Origin: Roseateles noduli
GTDB lineage: Bacteria > Pseudomonadota > Gammaproteobacteria > Burkholderiales > Burkholderiaceae_C
Length of the DNA: 64,000 nt
Direction of reading: 5' to 3'
NCBI GenBank assembly: GCA_002205125.1
Contig: NIOE01000002.1
Location: forward strand, 620,001-684,000
The position numbers and the translations under genes were made by a program. Positions 1-8,889 of the stretch are shown here, in pieces. Under the pieces are notes generated by a model. That model did not search any database. It saw only the letters and a program-made list of their open reading frames with translations, and was not told the DNA's origin. Numbering within the stretch: the first letter of the stretch is position 1; each line of letters starts with the position of its first letter.

Positions 1-490
1 CGCCCAACGGGGCGGGGTGGTCGGCGTGGTTGTCGCCGCCCGCGTGAACCATCAGCGCGTGTCCCTTCACGTCCGCCAGCTTCAGGCGCGGTGCGAGCAC
101 GGGTTGCGTCGCTTCACCTTCCCCGTTGACGAACATCGGCGGGAGATCGCCCAGGTGGCCGTCGCCCCAGGGTTCACCGTGCTTGCCCGACTTCTTCGGA
201 TCGAAATGTCCACCGGCCGCTTCGGCGGGGGAGGGCTTGCCGTCCTTGTCGGCGGCCGCGCAGGACGGGTTCGCGTGCACGTGGAAACCATGCAGGCCGG
301 GCGGCAGGCCGGTGAGCTTGGGCGTGAACACGAGGCCGTATTTCGTGTCCTCCATCGTGACGGTGCCGACCGGGCCGGCCTCGCCTTGCGGCGTGGCGAC
401 CTTCAAGGTCACGGTGGCTTCGGCGGCGAGCGCGGCGGTCACGGGCAGGCAGGCCATCAGCGCGGCGGCCAGCAAGGGGCGAAGGGTCAT
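1..490 (-). CDS. sodC: Cu/Zn superoxide dismutase, periplasmic (3' end cut by window edge)
   Basis: The frame starts at 490 and runs leftward off the window, so 163 residues are visible and the C-terminus is missing. The N-terminus is a Sec signal peptide ending in an AxA site (LAA, about residue 21). It is followed by the Cu/Zn SOD core: an HGFHVH copper-ligand motif, a downstream Cys for the intramolecular disulfide, a GGHFDP stretch, a GDLP segment and the second His cluster ([13 protein letters not shown]). These are the family's metal ligands. The enzyme dismutates superoxide in the periplasm. Base composition matches the neighbours and nothing looks damaged. Confidence 0.93.
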   Translation of the reverse strand, partial: MTLRPLLAAALMACLPVTAALAAEATVTLKVATPQGEAGPVGTVTMEDTKYGLVFTPKLTGLPPGLHGFHVHANPSCAAADKDGKPSPAEAAGGHFDPKKSGKHGEPWGDGHLGDLPPMFVNGEGEATQPVLAPRLKLADVKGHALMVHAGGDNHADHPAPLG

Positions 491-555
491 GCGAGTCTCC
501 TGACTTGGGGGTGTGGACGGACGGCAATCCGCATGCCCCCATCAGGACGACCTCG

Positions 556-1182
556 TCAGCGCGACACGATCAGGCGCAGCCCCAGCGCGACGAACACGGC
601 GCCGGCGATGCGGTCCAGCCAGAGTCCCGCGCGCGGCTTGCGCTGCAGCCATTGGCCGATCGCGCCGGCGAAGTAGCCCAGCAGGCCGAATAGCACGGCC
701 GCCTGCAGCGTGAAGGTCAGTCCGAGCAGGGCGGTCTGCGCGGCCACGTGTCCCTGCGCCGGCACGACGAACTGCGGCAGGAAGGACAGGAAGAACAGCA
801 CGACCTTCGGATTGATCGCGTTGGCGAAGACGCCCTTGAAGAACAGGCGGGAGAGCGAGTCCTCGACCTGCGAGGCGTCGCCGACCGTGGCGCCGCCGCG
901 GCTGCGCAACGCCTTGATGCCGAGCCAGATCAGGTACAGCCCGCCGCAGACCTTGAGCGCCGTGAAGGCGACCGGCGAGGCCGCGATCAGCGCGCTGACG
1001 CCGATGGCGGCCAGCACCGTGTGGCTCAGGCATCCCAGCGCGCATCCGAGCCCGAACGCCATGCCGTGCCGACGTCCCTTGGACACGCCCATGCCCAGCA
1101 CCATCAGGTTGTCGGGACCCGGCGACGCGGTGATCAGCGTGGCGGCGAGCAGGAAACCGAAGAATTGTTCGAAGGTCAGCAT
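556..1182 (-). CDS. LysE/RhtB family amino-acid exporter
   Basis: This 208-residue protein opens with the LysE-family block around residues 17-30 (TASPGPDNLMVLGMG). It has about six hydrophobic segments, and KVCGGLYLIWLGIKAL near residues 77-92 is the conserved third helix region. Such proteins export amino acids or homoserine-lactone-like compounds across the inner membrane; the substrate cannot be read from the sequence. Length is normal for the family. The preceding sodC and this gene share the strand but are 65 bases apart, so linkage is uncertain. No strong Shine-Dalgarno is seen before the ATG. Confidence 0.9.
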   Translation of the reverse strand: MLTFEQFFGFLLAATLITASPGPDNLMVLGMGVSKGRRHGMAFGLGCALGCLSHTVLAAIGVSALIAASPVAFTALKVCGGLYLIWLGIKALRSRGGATVGDASQVEDSLSRLFFKGVFANAINPKVVLFFLSFLPQFVVPAQGHVAAQTALLGLTFTLQAAVLFGLLGYFAGAIGQWLQRKPRAGLWLDRIAGAVFVALGLRLIVSR

Positions 1183-1242
1183 GGGGCGGGATGATAGGCC
1201 GCCCGGGCGCCTTCGCCGATGCGAGCCCGCGGGCCCGGAAAA

Positions 1243-1272
1243 GCAAACGGGCCTCGATCACTCGAGGCCCGT
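1243..1272 (-). terminator. Rho-independent terminator downstream of tRNA-Ser
   Basis: An 11-bp perfect stem (1247-1257 with 1262-1272) encloses a 4-base loop. Read on the minus strand it is followed by a T-rich run (TTGCTTTT). It lies 13 bases after the 3' end of the tRNA gene and before the LysE-family gene on the same strand. Confidence 0.75.
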
Positions 1273-1285
1273 TGTGCTGGAAGTC

Positions 1286-1376
1286 TGGCGGAGAGAGAGG
1301 GATTCGAACCCTCGGTAGGCTATTAACCTACACACGCTTTCCAGGCGTGCGACTTAAACCGCTCATCCATCTCTCC
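1286..1376 (-). tRNA. tRNA-Ser (anticodon GGA)
   Basis: Read on the minus strand, the gene starts GGAGAGA and ends TCTCTCC-G-CCA, giving a 7-bp acceptor stem with a genomically encoded CCA. The anticodon arm CACGC-CTGGAAA-GCGTG gives anticodon GGA (decoding UCC/UCU). A long variable arm (GTAGGTTAATAGCCTAC region) and the GGTTCGAATCC T-arm mark it as a class II serine tRNA. Total length is 91 nt. Confidence 0.96.
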
Positions 1377-1478
1377 GAAGCCCGCCATCATAGCGCAGTT
1401 TTTCTGCTCTGAATGAAAGTTGCGGGGGTCGTTGCCACAGAGGCGGAAGAGGGCGCCGACCGGGCGCCCACCTGGACC

Positions 1479-2405
1479 TCAGCGACCCGGCTGGATCACC
1501 TTGTCGCTCTTGATCAGCGCCATCGCCGTGCCGATCAGGCCGGAGACCTCGCTCATGTTGGCCGGCACGATCATGGTGTTGTTCTTCTGGGCGAGCTGCG
1601 AGAAGGCCTCGACCGCCTTCTCCGCGACCTTCAGCTGCACCGCGTCGCTGCCGCCGGGCTGCTGGATCGCCGCGGCGACCTTGCGGATCGCCTCGGCGCT
1701 CGCCTCCGCCACGGACAGGATGGCCGCGGCCTCGCCCTGCGCCTTGTTGATCTCGGCCTGCTTCTCGCCCTCGGAGCGGGCGATCGCGGCCTCGCGCTCG
1801 CCCGTCGCGATGTTGATCTGCTCCTGGCGACGGCCTTCCGAGGCCGCGATCAGCGCGCGCTTCTCGCGCTCCGCCGTGATCTGCGCCTGCATCGAGCGCA
1901 GGATCTCCGCCGGCGGCGTCAGGTCCTTGATCTCGTAACGCAGCACCTTCACACCCCAGTTCAGCGCGGCCTCGTCCAGCGCCTGGACGACCGAGCTGTT
2001 GATGACGTCGCGTTCCTCGAAGGTCCGGTCCAGCTCCATGCGGCCGATCACCGAGCGCAACGTCGTCTGCGCCAGCTGCGTGATCGCGATGATGTAGTTG
2101 CTCGAGCCGTAGCTGGCGCGCATCGCGTCCGTCACCTGGAAGTACAGGATGCCGTCCACCGTCAGCTGGGTGTTGTCGCGCGTGATGCAGACCTGGCTGG
2201 GCACGTCCAGCGGGATCTCCTTGAGCGAATGCTTGTAGGCCAGCCGGTCCACGAAGGGCACCAGGATGTTCAGGCCGGGCGTCAGCGTGCCGTGGTACTT
2301 GCCGAGCCGTTCCACGACCCAGGCGTTCTGTTGGGGCACCACCTTCACCGACTGGATGACGAAGACGATGGCGACGATCAAGATGACCAGGGCGATGATT
2401 TCCAT
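1479..2405 (-). CDS. SPFH/stomatin-like membrane protease-associated protein (QmcA-like)
   Basis: The 308-residue protein has one N-terminal membrane helix (about residues 2-20), then an SPFH/Band 7 domain (VVPQQNAWVVERLGKYHGTL onward). A long Ala/Glu-rich coiled coil follows (about residues 165-260), and a Gly-Leu-rich C-terminus. This is the layout of stomatin/QmcA proteins, which oligomerise at the inner membrane and organise quality-control proteases. It lies 66 bases downstream of an NfeD gene on the same strand, the usual SPFH-NfeD partnership. The stop is at 1479-1481. Confidence 0.9.
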   Translation of the reverse strand: MEIIALVILIVAIVFVIQSVKVVPQQNAWVVERLGKYHGTLTPGLNILVPFVDRLAYKHSLKEIPLDVPSQVCITRDNTQLTVDGILYFQVTDAMRASYGSSNYIIAITQLAQTTLRSVIGRMELDRTFEERDVINSSVVQALDEAALNWGVKVLRYEIKDLTPPAEILRSMQAQITAEREKRALIAASEGRRQEQINIATGEREAAIARSEGEKQAEINKAQGEAAAILSVAEASAEAIRKVAAAIQQPGGSDAVQLKVAEKAVEAFSQLAQKNNTMIVPANMSEVSGLIGTAMALIKSDKVIQPGR

Positions 2406-2471
2406 GAGCGGGGCTCTCTTCCGGGGAATGAAACCGAAACGGTCGGGGTGGGGCGGGGCGGGTCCAGTGGA

Positions 2472-2903
2472 TCAGGCGGGCTCGACGAGCAGGCAGCTGC
2501 CCTCGACGCCGCGGATGACGTGCCGCCCGATGGCCGGCGCGCCATTGCCGACGAAGCGCGCCTGCCAGGCGGCGCCGCGATAGCGGACCTCGGCCGTGCC
2601 GTCGGCGCGCCAGTGCGCGACATCCAGGCTCTGGCCGATGTCGAGGTTCACGTTGGGGTTCTCCGCGGCCGGCAGTCTGGGGTGGCGACGCAGGCGCAGA
2701 TGCCACCAGGTCACCGCGCCGCCGCCGATCGCCGCGGCGATCACCAGTTGCACCCAGAACGGTCCGCCCAGGTGGGCCGTCAACGCGGCGGCCGCCGCGC
2801 CCAGCGCCAGCATCAAGAGATAGAAGGTCGTGCCGGTCGCGAGCTCCGCCGCCACCAGCACGCCGCAGATCACCCACCACCAGGTGGCGAGACTCCAGTC
2901 CAT
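2472..2903 (-). CDS. NfeD family membrane protein
   Basis: The protein has 143 residues: an N-terminal hydrophobic half with about three membrane segments (residues 8-65) and a C-terminal OB-fold-like NfeD-C domain. That domain carries the typical ending pattern of Gly-Arg-Val-like strands (YRGAAWQARF...IGRHVIRGVEGSCLLVEP). This is the short NfeD form that lacks the ClpP-class protease domain. It precedes the SPFH gene, and the two products are expected to act together in the membrane. Confidence 0.88.
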   Translation of the reverse strand: MDWSLATWWWVICGVLVAAELATGTTFYLLMLALGAAAAALTAHLGGPFWVQLVIAAAIGGGAVTWWHLRLRRHPRLPAAENPNVNLDIGQSLDVAHWRADGTAEVRYRGAAWQARFVGNGAPAIGRHVIRGVEGSCLLVEPA

Positions 2904-3124
2904 CGATTCCTCCTAGCTGACTGCCGGGCGATCCGTGATTCGCCCGGTCCTTCGAGTCGGGTCAGTGTACGCCCGGGGTCGGTGCTTGCCCGGTCGCTCC
3001 GAAGGGGGTGGGACCCCCCGCTTTTCCGAGTCATCGAGCACCCCCATGAGATCCCATCCACGGGTCATTGACGGGAGACCGGCGGCATGGCCGTTCTGTT
3101 TCTGCGACAACGCCCGATCAACAC

Positions 3125-3152
3125 TTGCGTGACACGGCTCTAGCCCTACACT
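3125..3152 (+). promoter_or_regulatory. Candidate sigma-70 promoter of the decarboxylase gene
   Basis: A TTGCGT hexamer (3125-3130) and a TACACT hexamer (3147-3152) are spaced 16 bases apart, about 43 bases before the chosen start at 3195. They sit in the 291-base divergent gap between nfeD and the decarboxylase. The same TACACT -10 appears before rimP. This is a by-eye match only. Confidence 0.4.
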
Positions 3153-3194
3153 TCGCGCCTTTCTTGTTTGACCTGCCCCGATCCGGAGGCCTTC

Positions 3195-5474
3195 ATGACG
3201 CCGCGTTTCCGCTTTCCCATCGTCATCATCGACGAGGACTATCGCTCCGAGAACACCTCGGGTTTGGGCATCCGCGCGCTTGCGGAGGCCATACAGAAAG
3301 AGGGCTTCGAGGTCCTGGGCGTCACGAGCTACGGCGACCTGAGCCAGTTCGCCCAGCAGCAGAGCCGCGCCAGCGCCTTCATCCTGTCGATCGACGACGA
3401 GGAGTTCTCCGGCAACGGCGACGGCGCCGAGCTGGACCCGGCAGTCCTGAACCTGCGCAAGTTCATCCAGGAGATCCGCTTCAAGAATGCGGACATCCCC
3501 ATCTACGTCTACGGCGAGACGCGCACCTCGCAGCATCTGCCCAATGACGTGCTGCGCGAGCTGCACGGCTTCATCCACATGTTCGAGGACACGCCCGAAT
3601 TCGTGGCGCGTCACATCATCCGCGAGTCGAGAAGCTACCTCGACGGCCTGGCGCCGCCGTTCTTCAAGGCGCTGATGGCCTATGCGCAGGACGGGTCCTA
3701 CTCGTGGCACTGCCCGGGGCACTCCGGCGGCGTGGCCTTCCTGAAGAGCCCGGTCGGCCAGATGTTCCACCAGTTCTTCGGCGAGAACATGCTGCGCGCC
3801 GACGTCTGCAACGCGGTCGAGGAACTCGGCCAGCTGCTGGACCACACCGGCCCGGTCGCCGAGAGCGAGAAGAACGCCGCCCGCATCTTCAACGCGGATC
3901 ACTGCTTCTTCGTCACCAACGGCACCTCGACGTCCAACAAGATGGTCTGGCACCACACGGTGGCGCCGGGCGACATCGTGGTCGTGGACCGCAACTGCCA
4001 CAAGTCCATCCTGCACAGCATCATCATGACCGGCGCGGTGCCGGTCTTCATGACGCCCACGCGCAACCACTACGGCATCATCGGCCCGATCCCGGAGAGC
4101 GAGTTCTCGCCCGAGACCATCCGCAAGAAGATCGCCAAGAACCCGCTGCTCAAGGGCGTGGACGCCAAGAAGGCCAAGCCGCGGATCATGACGCTGACGC
4201 AGAGCACCTACGACGGCGTGCTCTACAACACCGAGACCATCAAGTCCAAGCTGGACGGCTGGATCGACACGCTGCACTTCGACGAGGCGTGGCTGCCGCA
4301 CGCGGCCTTCCACAACTTCTACGGCTCGTACCACGCGATGGGCAAGCACCGTCCGCGTCCGAAGACCGCGATGGTCTACGCCACGCAGTCGACCCACAAG
4401 CTGCTGGCCGGCATCTCGCAGGCCTCGCAGGTGCTGGTGCAGGACTCGCAGAACGTCAAGCTGGACAAGCACCTGTTCAACGAGGCGTACCTGATGCACA
4501 CCTCGACCAGCCCGCAGTACTCGATCATCGCCAGCTGCGACGTCGCGGCCGCGATGATGGAGCCCCCGGGCGGCACGGCGCTGGTGGAGGAATCCATCAG
4601 CGAGGCGCTGGACTTCCGCCGCGCGATGCGCAAGGTCGAGAAGGACTACGGCAAGGACTGGTGGTTCAAGGTCTGGGGTCCGGACAAGCTGGCCACCGAC
4701 GGCATCGGCAAGGCCGCCGACTGGATGCTCAAGGCCAACGAGAAGTGGCACGGCTTCGGCCCGATCGAGGCCGGCTTCAACATGCTGGATCCGATCAAGT
4801 CCACGGTGATCACGCCCGGACTGGACATGAGCGGCAAGTTCGCCAAGACCGGCATCCCGGCCAGCATCGTCACCAAGTTCCTGGCGGAGCACGGCGTGGT
4901 GGTCGAGAAGACGGGCCTGTACTCGTTCTTCATCATGTTCACCATCGGCATCACCAAGGGCCGCTGGAACACGCTGCTGACCGCGCTGCAGCAGTTCAAG
5001 GACGACTACGACCGCAACGCGCCGATCTGGCGCATCCTGCCGGACTTCGTGGCGGCCTTCCCGCGCTATGAGCGCATGGGCCTGCGCGACCTGAGCCAGA
5101 GCGTGCACGAGGCCTATGCCTCGGGCGACATCGCGCGCCTGACGACCGAGGTCTATCTGTCGGAGCTGGAGCCGGCGATGAAGCCGTCGGACGCGTATGC
5201 GCACATCGCGCACCGCAAGACGGAGCGCGTCGAGATCGACAAGCTCGAAGGCCGCGTCACCACCGCTCTGCTGACGCCGTACCCCCCGGGCATCCCGCTG
5301 CTGATCCCGGGCGAGCGTTTCAACAAGCGCATCGTCGACTACCTGAAGTTCACCCGTGACTTCAACGCCAAGTTCCCGGGCTTCGCCACCGACGTCCACG
5401 GACTCGTGGCGGAGAAGGGCGACGACGGCATCACGCGCTACTTCGTGGACTGCGTGATCGACACGAAGAAGTAA
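3195..5474 (+). CDS. Orn/Lys/Arg decarboxylase, class I PLP-dependent
   Basis: The protein has 759 residues from the ATG at 3195, chosen because GGAGG lies at 3184-3188; an upstream in-frame ATG at 3168 has no such site. Domain order is an N-terminal receiver-like wing domain, a large PLP domain and a C-terminal domain. The Schiff-base lysine is in STHKLLAG, about Lys402; SxxHWHCPGH near residue 175 and HFDEAW near residue 363 are further family motifs. It decarboxylates lysine, arginine or ornithine to the polyamine product, consuming a proton. The length is closest to arginine/lysine-type enzymes, but the substrate cannot be decided from motifs. A strong terminator follows. Confidence 0.9.
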   Translation: MTPRFRFPIVIIDEDYRSENTSGLGIRALAEAIQKEGFEVLGVTSYGDLSQFAQQQSRASAFILSIDDEEFSGNGDGAELDPAVLNLRKFIQEIRFKNADIPIYVYGETRTSQHLPNDVLRELHGFIHMFEDTPEFVARHIIRESRSYLDGLAPPFFKALMAYAQDGSYSWHCPGHSGGVAFLKSPVGQMFHQFFGENMLRADVCNAVEELGQLLDHTGPVAESEKNAARIFNADHCFFVTNGTSTSNKMVWHHTVAPGDIVVVDRNCHKSILHSIIMTGAVPVFMTPTRNHYGIIGPIPESEFSPETIRKKIAKNPLLKGVDAKKAKPRIMTLTQSTYDGVLYNTETIKSKLDGWIDTLHFDEAWLPHAAFHNFYGSYHAMGKHRPRPKTAMVYATQSTHKLLAGISQASQVLVQDSQNVKLDKHLFNEAYLMHTSTSPQYSIIASCDVAAAMMEPPGGTALVEESISEALDFRRAMRKVEKDYGKDWWFKVWGPDKLATDGIGKAADWMLKANEKWHGFGPIEAGFNMLDPIKSTVITPGLDMSGKFAKTGIPASIVTKFLAEHGVVVEKTGLYSFFIMFTIGITKGRWNTLLTALQQFKDDYDRNAPIWRILPDFVAAFPRYERMGLRDLSQSVHEAYASGDIARLTTEVYLSELEPAMKPSDAYAHIAHRKTERVEIDKLEGRVTTALLTPYPPGIPLLIPGERFNKRIVDYLKFTRDFNAKFPGFATDVHGLVAEKGDDGITRYFVDCVIDTKK

Positions 5475-5493
5475 TCGACGCCCCACAAACGCC

Positions 5494-5517
5494 AACAGGC
5501 CCCGAGGGGCCTGTTTT
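5494..5517 (+). terminator. Rho-independent terminator after the decarboxylase gene
   Basis: A 10-bp perfect G/C-rich stem (5494-5503 with 5506-5515) with a tiny loop is followed by a short T-run, 20 bases after the stop codon. Confidence 0.85.
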
Positions 5518-5539
5518 CGCTCGTGAACCTCGGTCGGAG

Positions 5540-5618
5540 CCGGCGGAAGCCGGGCCGGGGTCGACGATTTGTGGAGCCTGCGAGACGTATGAGGAGACCC
5601 CGGCCCGGCTTCCGCCGG
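5540..5618. repeat. 23-bp perfect inverted repeat between convergent genes
   Basis: The arms 5540-5562 and 5596-5618 are exact reverse complements, separated by 33 bases. They lie between the terminator of the decarboxylase and the end of fabI. The repeat could act as a bidirectional terminator or mRNA 3'-end stabiliser, but neither arm is followed by a T-run. Confidence 0.85.
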
Positions 5619-5638
5619 TGACCGGAGTCAGCCGACGC

Positions 5639-6421
5639 TTACTCCGTCCCGGCCATCGCCCCGTGGCTGAAGCCGCCGTCGACGTAGACGATTTCGGAGC
5701 TGATGCCGCCTGCAAGATCAGACAGCAGGAAGGCGGCGGTGTTGCCGACGTCCTCGATCGTGACGTTGCGCTTGATGGCGGCGCTGTCGGCGAACTGCTT
5801 GAGCAGCTTGCCGAAGTCCTTGATGCCGGAGGCGGCCAGCGTCTTGATCGGGCCGGCGGAGATGCCGTTCACCCGGATGCCCTTGCCGCCCAGGCCGTAG
5901 GCGAGGTAGCGCACGCTGGCTTCCAGCGAGGCCTTGGCCAGGCCCATGGTGTTGTAGTTGGGAACGAAGCGGTCCGCCCCCAGATAGGACAGGGTCAGCA
6001 GGGCCGAGCCGGCGCGCAGGCGCGGCTGGGCGGCCTTGGCCATGGCCGGGAAGCTGTAGGCGGAGATGTCGTGCGCGATGCGGAAGTTCTCGCGCGTCAT
6101 GCCGTCCAGGAATTCTCCGGCGATCGCCTCGCGCGGCGCGAAACCGATCGAATGGACGAAACCGTCGAATTCGGGCCAGTGCTGGCCAAGGTCCTCGAAC
6201 AGGCGATCGATCTGGGCGTCGTCGCTCACGTCGCAGTCGAACACCAGTTTGGAGTCGAATTCGGCGGCGAATTCGGTGATGCGATCCTTGAAGCGCTCGC
6301 CCTGGTAGCTGAAGGCCAGTTCAGCGCCTTCGCGGTGGCAGGCCTTGGCGATGCCGTAGGCGATCGAGCGGTTGGACAGCACGCCCGTGATCAGCAGTCG
6401 CTTGCCAGCGAGAAATCCCAT
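5639..6421 (-). CDS. fabI: Enoyl-[acyl-carrier-protein] reductase (NADH) FabI
   Basis: The 260-residue SDR-fold protein begins with the FabI nucleotide-binding pattern ([15 protein letters not shown]; the Gly-x5-Ser form is typical of FabI rather than ordinary SDRs). It has the Tyr-x6-Lys catalytic pair in NYNTMGLAK (about residues 156-163) and a [16 protein letters not shown] segment. It reduces trans-2-enoyl-ACP in the last step of each fatty-acid elongation round and is the triclosan-sensitive type. It is convergent with the decarboxylase and divergent from rimP. Confidence 0.96.
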   Translation of the reverse strand: MGFLAGKRLLITGVLSNRSIAYGIAKACHREGAELAFSYQGERFKDRITEFAAEFDSKLVFDCDVSDDAQIDRLFEDLGQHWPEFDGFVHSIGFAPREAIAGEFLDGMTRENFRIAHDISAYSFPAMAKAAQPRLRAGSALLTLSYLGADRFVPNYNTMGLAKASLEASVRYLAYGLGGKGIRVNGISAGPIKTLAASGIKDFGKLLKQFADSAAIKRNVTIEDVGNTAAFLLSDLAGGISSEIVYVDGGFSHGAMAGTE

Positions 6422-6495
6422 GTCTGCTCCTGGTATTCATAGATTCGAGGGAGGCCGGGATTCTCGCACGTCACGCTGTGACGGATGACGCAGCC

Positions 6496-6524
6496 TTGTC
6501 GGCACGCTGTTTGCATAGTACACT
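6496..6524 (+). promoter_or_regulatory. Candidate sigma-70 promoter of the rimP-nusA-infB operon
   Basis: TTGTCG (6496-6501) and TACACT (6519-6524) are spaced by 17 bases, in the divergent gap between fabI and rimP. This would leave a leader of about 115 nt before the rimP start at 6644. That leader contains a T8 run (6572-6579) and a repeated CTGTTCCCAAAC motif. Confidence 0.5.
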
Positions 6525-6581
6525 TCTAGCTTCGCTGAAAAAGTGAACGGTGGGCGGATTCATCCAGCCCATTTTTTTTGG

Positions 6582-6615
6582 CTGTTCCCAAACTGTTCTC
6601 CCACTGTTCCCAAAC
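6582..6615 (+). repeat. Direct repeat in the rimP leader
   Basis: CTGTTCCCAAAC occurs at 6582-6593 and again at 6604-6615, 22 bases apart, with a related CTGTTCTCC between them. It lies just before the rimP start. Confidence 0.8.
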
Positions 6616-6643
6616 GCCTGTTACAGGGCAAAACCTTTCGTCG

Positions 6644-7333
6644 ATGAATTTGAGCTGGCAAGCCGTTGTTGAAAAGACCGTGACCGGGCTCGGTTACGAG
6701 GTGGTGGGCTGCGAACGCAGCGCCGGGGGCTTGCTGCGCGTGTACATCGACAAACCGCTGGTGAACGGACAGGAACCGGAGACGCCGGTCAACGTCGAGG
6801 ACTGCGAGCGCGTGACGCGCCAGCTGCGCTACGTGATGGAAGTCGAGGAAGTCGACTACACGCGCCTGGAGGTGTCCACCCCCGGTCTCGACCGCCCGCT
6901 GAACAACGCCGGCGACTACGCCCGCTTCAACGGTCACGAAGTGGAAATCACATTGCGCGAGGCTTTCCAGGGTCGCAAGAAGTACCGGGGTGTCCTGGTC
7001 GCGGCCGAAGGCGTGGCGCAGGACGACTGGAACGTGCTGGCGCAGAACACCGCCTGGCGCGTGATCTTCATGGACGGCAAGACCGAGCAGGTGCTGGACT
7101 TCGCGCTCGACGAAGTGCGCTCGGCCAAGCTGGTGCCGGAGATCGTTTTCAAGGGTCGCGCGTCGAAGTCGACGGGCGACGCTGCCGCGGATGCGGCGAA
7201 AAAGAACACGGGCTTGGCGCCCGGATCGGAATCGGCTGACGGAGCGGCTGCGAAGCCCAAGGCGTCGAAGAAGAAGAGCAATGCCAAGTCCCGGCAGACG
7301 GATGACAAGGTTGACGGAGGTCTCGATCAATGA
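6644..7333 (+). CDS. rimP: Ribosome maturation factor RimP
   Basis: Starting at the ATG at 6644 the protein has 229 residues. This start gives the family N-terminus ([22 protein letters not shown]); the 22 residues upstream in frame lie in the leader repeats. The RimP core (residues 1-170) shows the VYIDKP and [10 protein letters not shown] blocks. The C-terminal tail of about 55 residues is Lys/Ala/Ser-rich, longer than in E. coli but common in Burkholderiales. RimP assists 30S subunit maturation. Its stop overlaps the nusA start (ATGA at 7330-7333), so translation is coupled. Confidence 0.94.
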   Translation: MNLSWQAVVEKTVTGLGYEVVGCERSAGGLLRVYIDKPLVNGQEPETPVNVEDCERVTRQLRYVMEVEEVDYTRLEVSTPGLDRPLNNAGDYARFNGHEVEITLREAFQGRKKYRGVLVAAEGVAQDDWNVLAQNTAWRVIFMDGKTEQVLDFALDEVRSAKLVPEIVFKGRASKSTGDAAADAAKKNTGLAPGSESADGAAAKPKASKKKSNAKSRQTDDKVDGGLDQ

Positions 7334-8808
7334 ACCGCGAACTGTTGATGCTGGTGGACGCCATCTCGCGCGAGAAGAGCGTGGAGCGCGATGTGGTGTT
7401 CGGCGCCGTTGAGGCGGCACTGGCTTCGGCCACCAAGAAGTTGTATGGCGGCGAGGTCGATATCCGCGTGGCCATCGACCGCGACACCGGCGAGTACGAG
7501 ACCTTCCGCCGTTGGCACGTCGTGCCCAACGAGGCCGGCCTGCAGAACGCCGATTCCGAGATCCTGCTGTTCGAAGCGCAGGAGCAGATCGCCGACATCG
7601 AGGTCGACGACCACATCGAGGAAGGCGTCGAATCCGTGCCCATCGGCCGGATCGGTGCCCAGGCCGCCAAGCAGGTCATCCTGCAGAAGATCCGCGACGC
7701 CGAACGCGAGCAGCTGCTGAACGACTTCATGTCGCGCGGCGAGCGCATCTTCGTCGGCACGGTCAAGCGCCTGGACAAGGGCGACATCATTGCCGAGTCG
7801 GGCCGCGTCGAAGGCCGCCTCAAGCGCAACGAGATGATCCCCAAGGAAAACCTGCGCACCGGCGACCGCGTCCGCGCGGTGATCCTGGGCATCGACCCGA
7901 CGCAGCGCGGTCCGCAGATCATGCTGTCGCGTTCCTCGGGCGAGTTCATGAAGGAACTCTTCGCCCAGGAAGTGCCGGAGATCGAGCAGGGCCTGCTGGA
8001 GATCAAGAGCGCCGCCCGCGACGCCGGCAGCCGCGCCAAGATCGCCGTGGTCTCGTACGACAAGCGCGTCGACCCGATCGGCACCTGCGTCGGCGTGCGC
8101 GGTTCCCGCGTCAACGGCGTGACCAACGAGCTGGCCGGCGAACGCGTGGACATCGTGCTGTGGTCGGAAGATCCGGCGCAGTTCGTGATCGGCGCGCTGG
8201 CGCCGGCCAACGTGCAGTCGATCGTGGTCGATGAGGAACGCCACGCGATGGATGTCGTCGTCGACGAGGAGAACCTCGCGATCGCCATCGGCCGCGGCGG
8301 CCAGAACGTGCGTCTGGCGTCCGAGCTGACCGGCTGGAAGATCAACATCATGACCGCCGAGGAATCCGCCGCCAAGCAGGCCGAGGAATCCGACGGCGTG
8401 CGCAAGCTGTTCGTCGAGAAGCTGGACGTGGACGAGGAAGTCGCCGACATCCTGATCGCCGAAGGTTTTGCCTCGCTGGAAGAAGTCGCCTACGTTCCGA
8501 TGCAGGAGATGCTCGAGATCGAGTCCTTCGACGAGGAGACCGTCAACGAGCTGCGCACCCGCGCCAAGGACGCCCTGCTGACGATGGAAATCGCCCGCGA
8601 GGAAAAGGTCGAGGAGGTCTCCCAGGACCTGCGCGACCTGGAAGGCGTCACCCCCGAGCTGATCGCCAAGCTGGCGGCCGGCGACATCCATACCCGTGAC
8701 GACCTGGCAGACCTGGCCGTTGACGAATTGGTCGAGATTTCGTCCCTGGACGAGGCAGCGGCACGCGCTTTGATCATGAAGGCGCGCGAGCACTGGTTCA
8801 ACGCATAA
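7330..8808 (+). CDS. nusA: Transcription termination/antitermination factor NusA
   Basis: The protein has 492 residues. An N-terminal RNA-polymerase-binding domain (1-130) is followed by an S1 domain (about 135-200, [19 protein letters not shown]). Two KH domains come next ([21 protein letters not shown]; later [18 protein letters not shown]), then two acidic C-terminal repeats (about 360-490) as in gamma- and betaproteobacteria. It binds RNA polymerase and modulates pausing, termination and antitermination. It is the second gene of the rimP-nusA-infB operon. Confidence 0.97.
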   Translation: MNRELLMLVDAISREKSVERDVVFGAVEAALASATKKLYGGEVDIRVAIDRDTGEYETFRRWHVVPNEAGLQNADSEILLFEAQEQIADIEVDDHIEEGVESVPIGRIGAQAAKQVILQKIRDAEREQLLNDFMSRGERIFVGTVKRLDKGDIIAESGRVEGRLKRNEMIPKENLRTGDRVRAVILGIDPTQRGPQIMLSRSSGEFMKELFAQEVPEIEQGLLEIKSAARDAGSRAKIAVVSYDKRVDPIGTCVGVRGSRVNGVTNELAGERVDIVLWSEDPAQFVIGALAPANVQSIVVDEERHAMDVVVDEENLAIAIGRGGQNVRLASELTGWKINIMTAEESAAKQAEESDGVRKLFVEKLDVDEEVADILIAEGFASLEEVAYVPMQEMLEIESFDEETVNELRTRAKDALLTMEIAREEKVEEVSQDLRDLEGVTPELIAKLAAGDIHTRDDLADLAVDELVEISSLDEAAARALIMKAREHWFNA

Positions 8809-8889
8809 CGCCCGAGCAGACACCGCTCTGAAGCGATTTCAAGCGAAACCAGACCGCTCCGCCCCACACAAGATTTAAGGATTTCAACA

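Noticed and set aside
2913-5495. An 860-codon antisense frame over the decarboxylase gene
   Set aside because: The plus-strand frame has complete decarboxylase motifs; the antisense product is Arg/His/Val/Leu-rich with no motifs.
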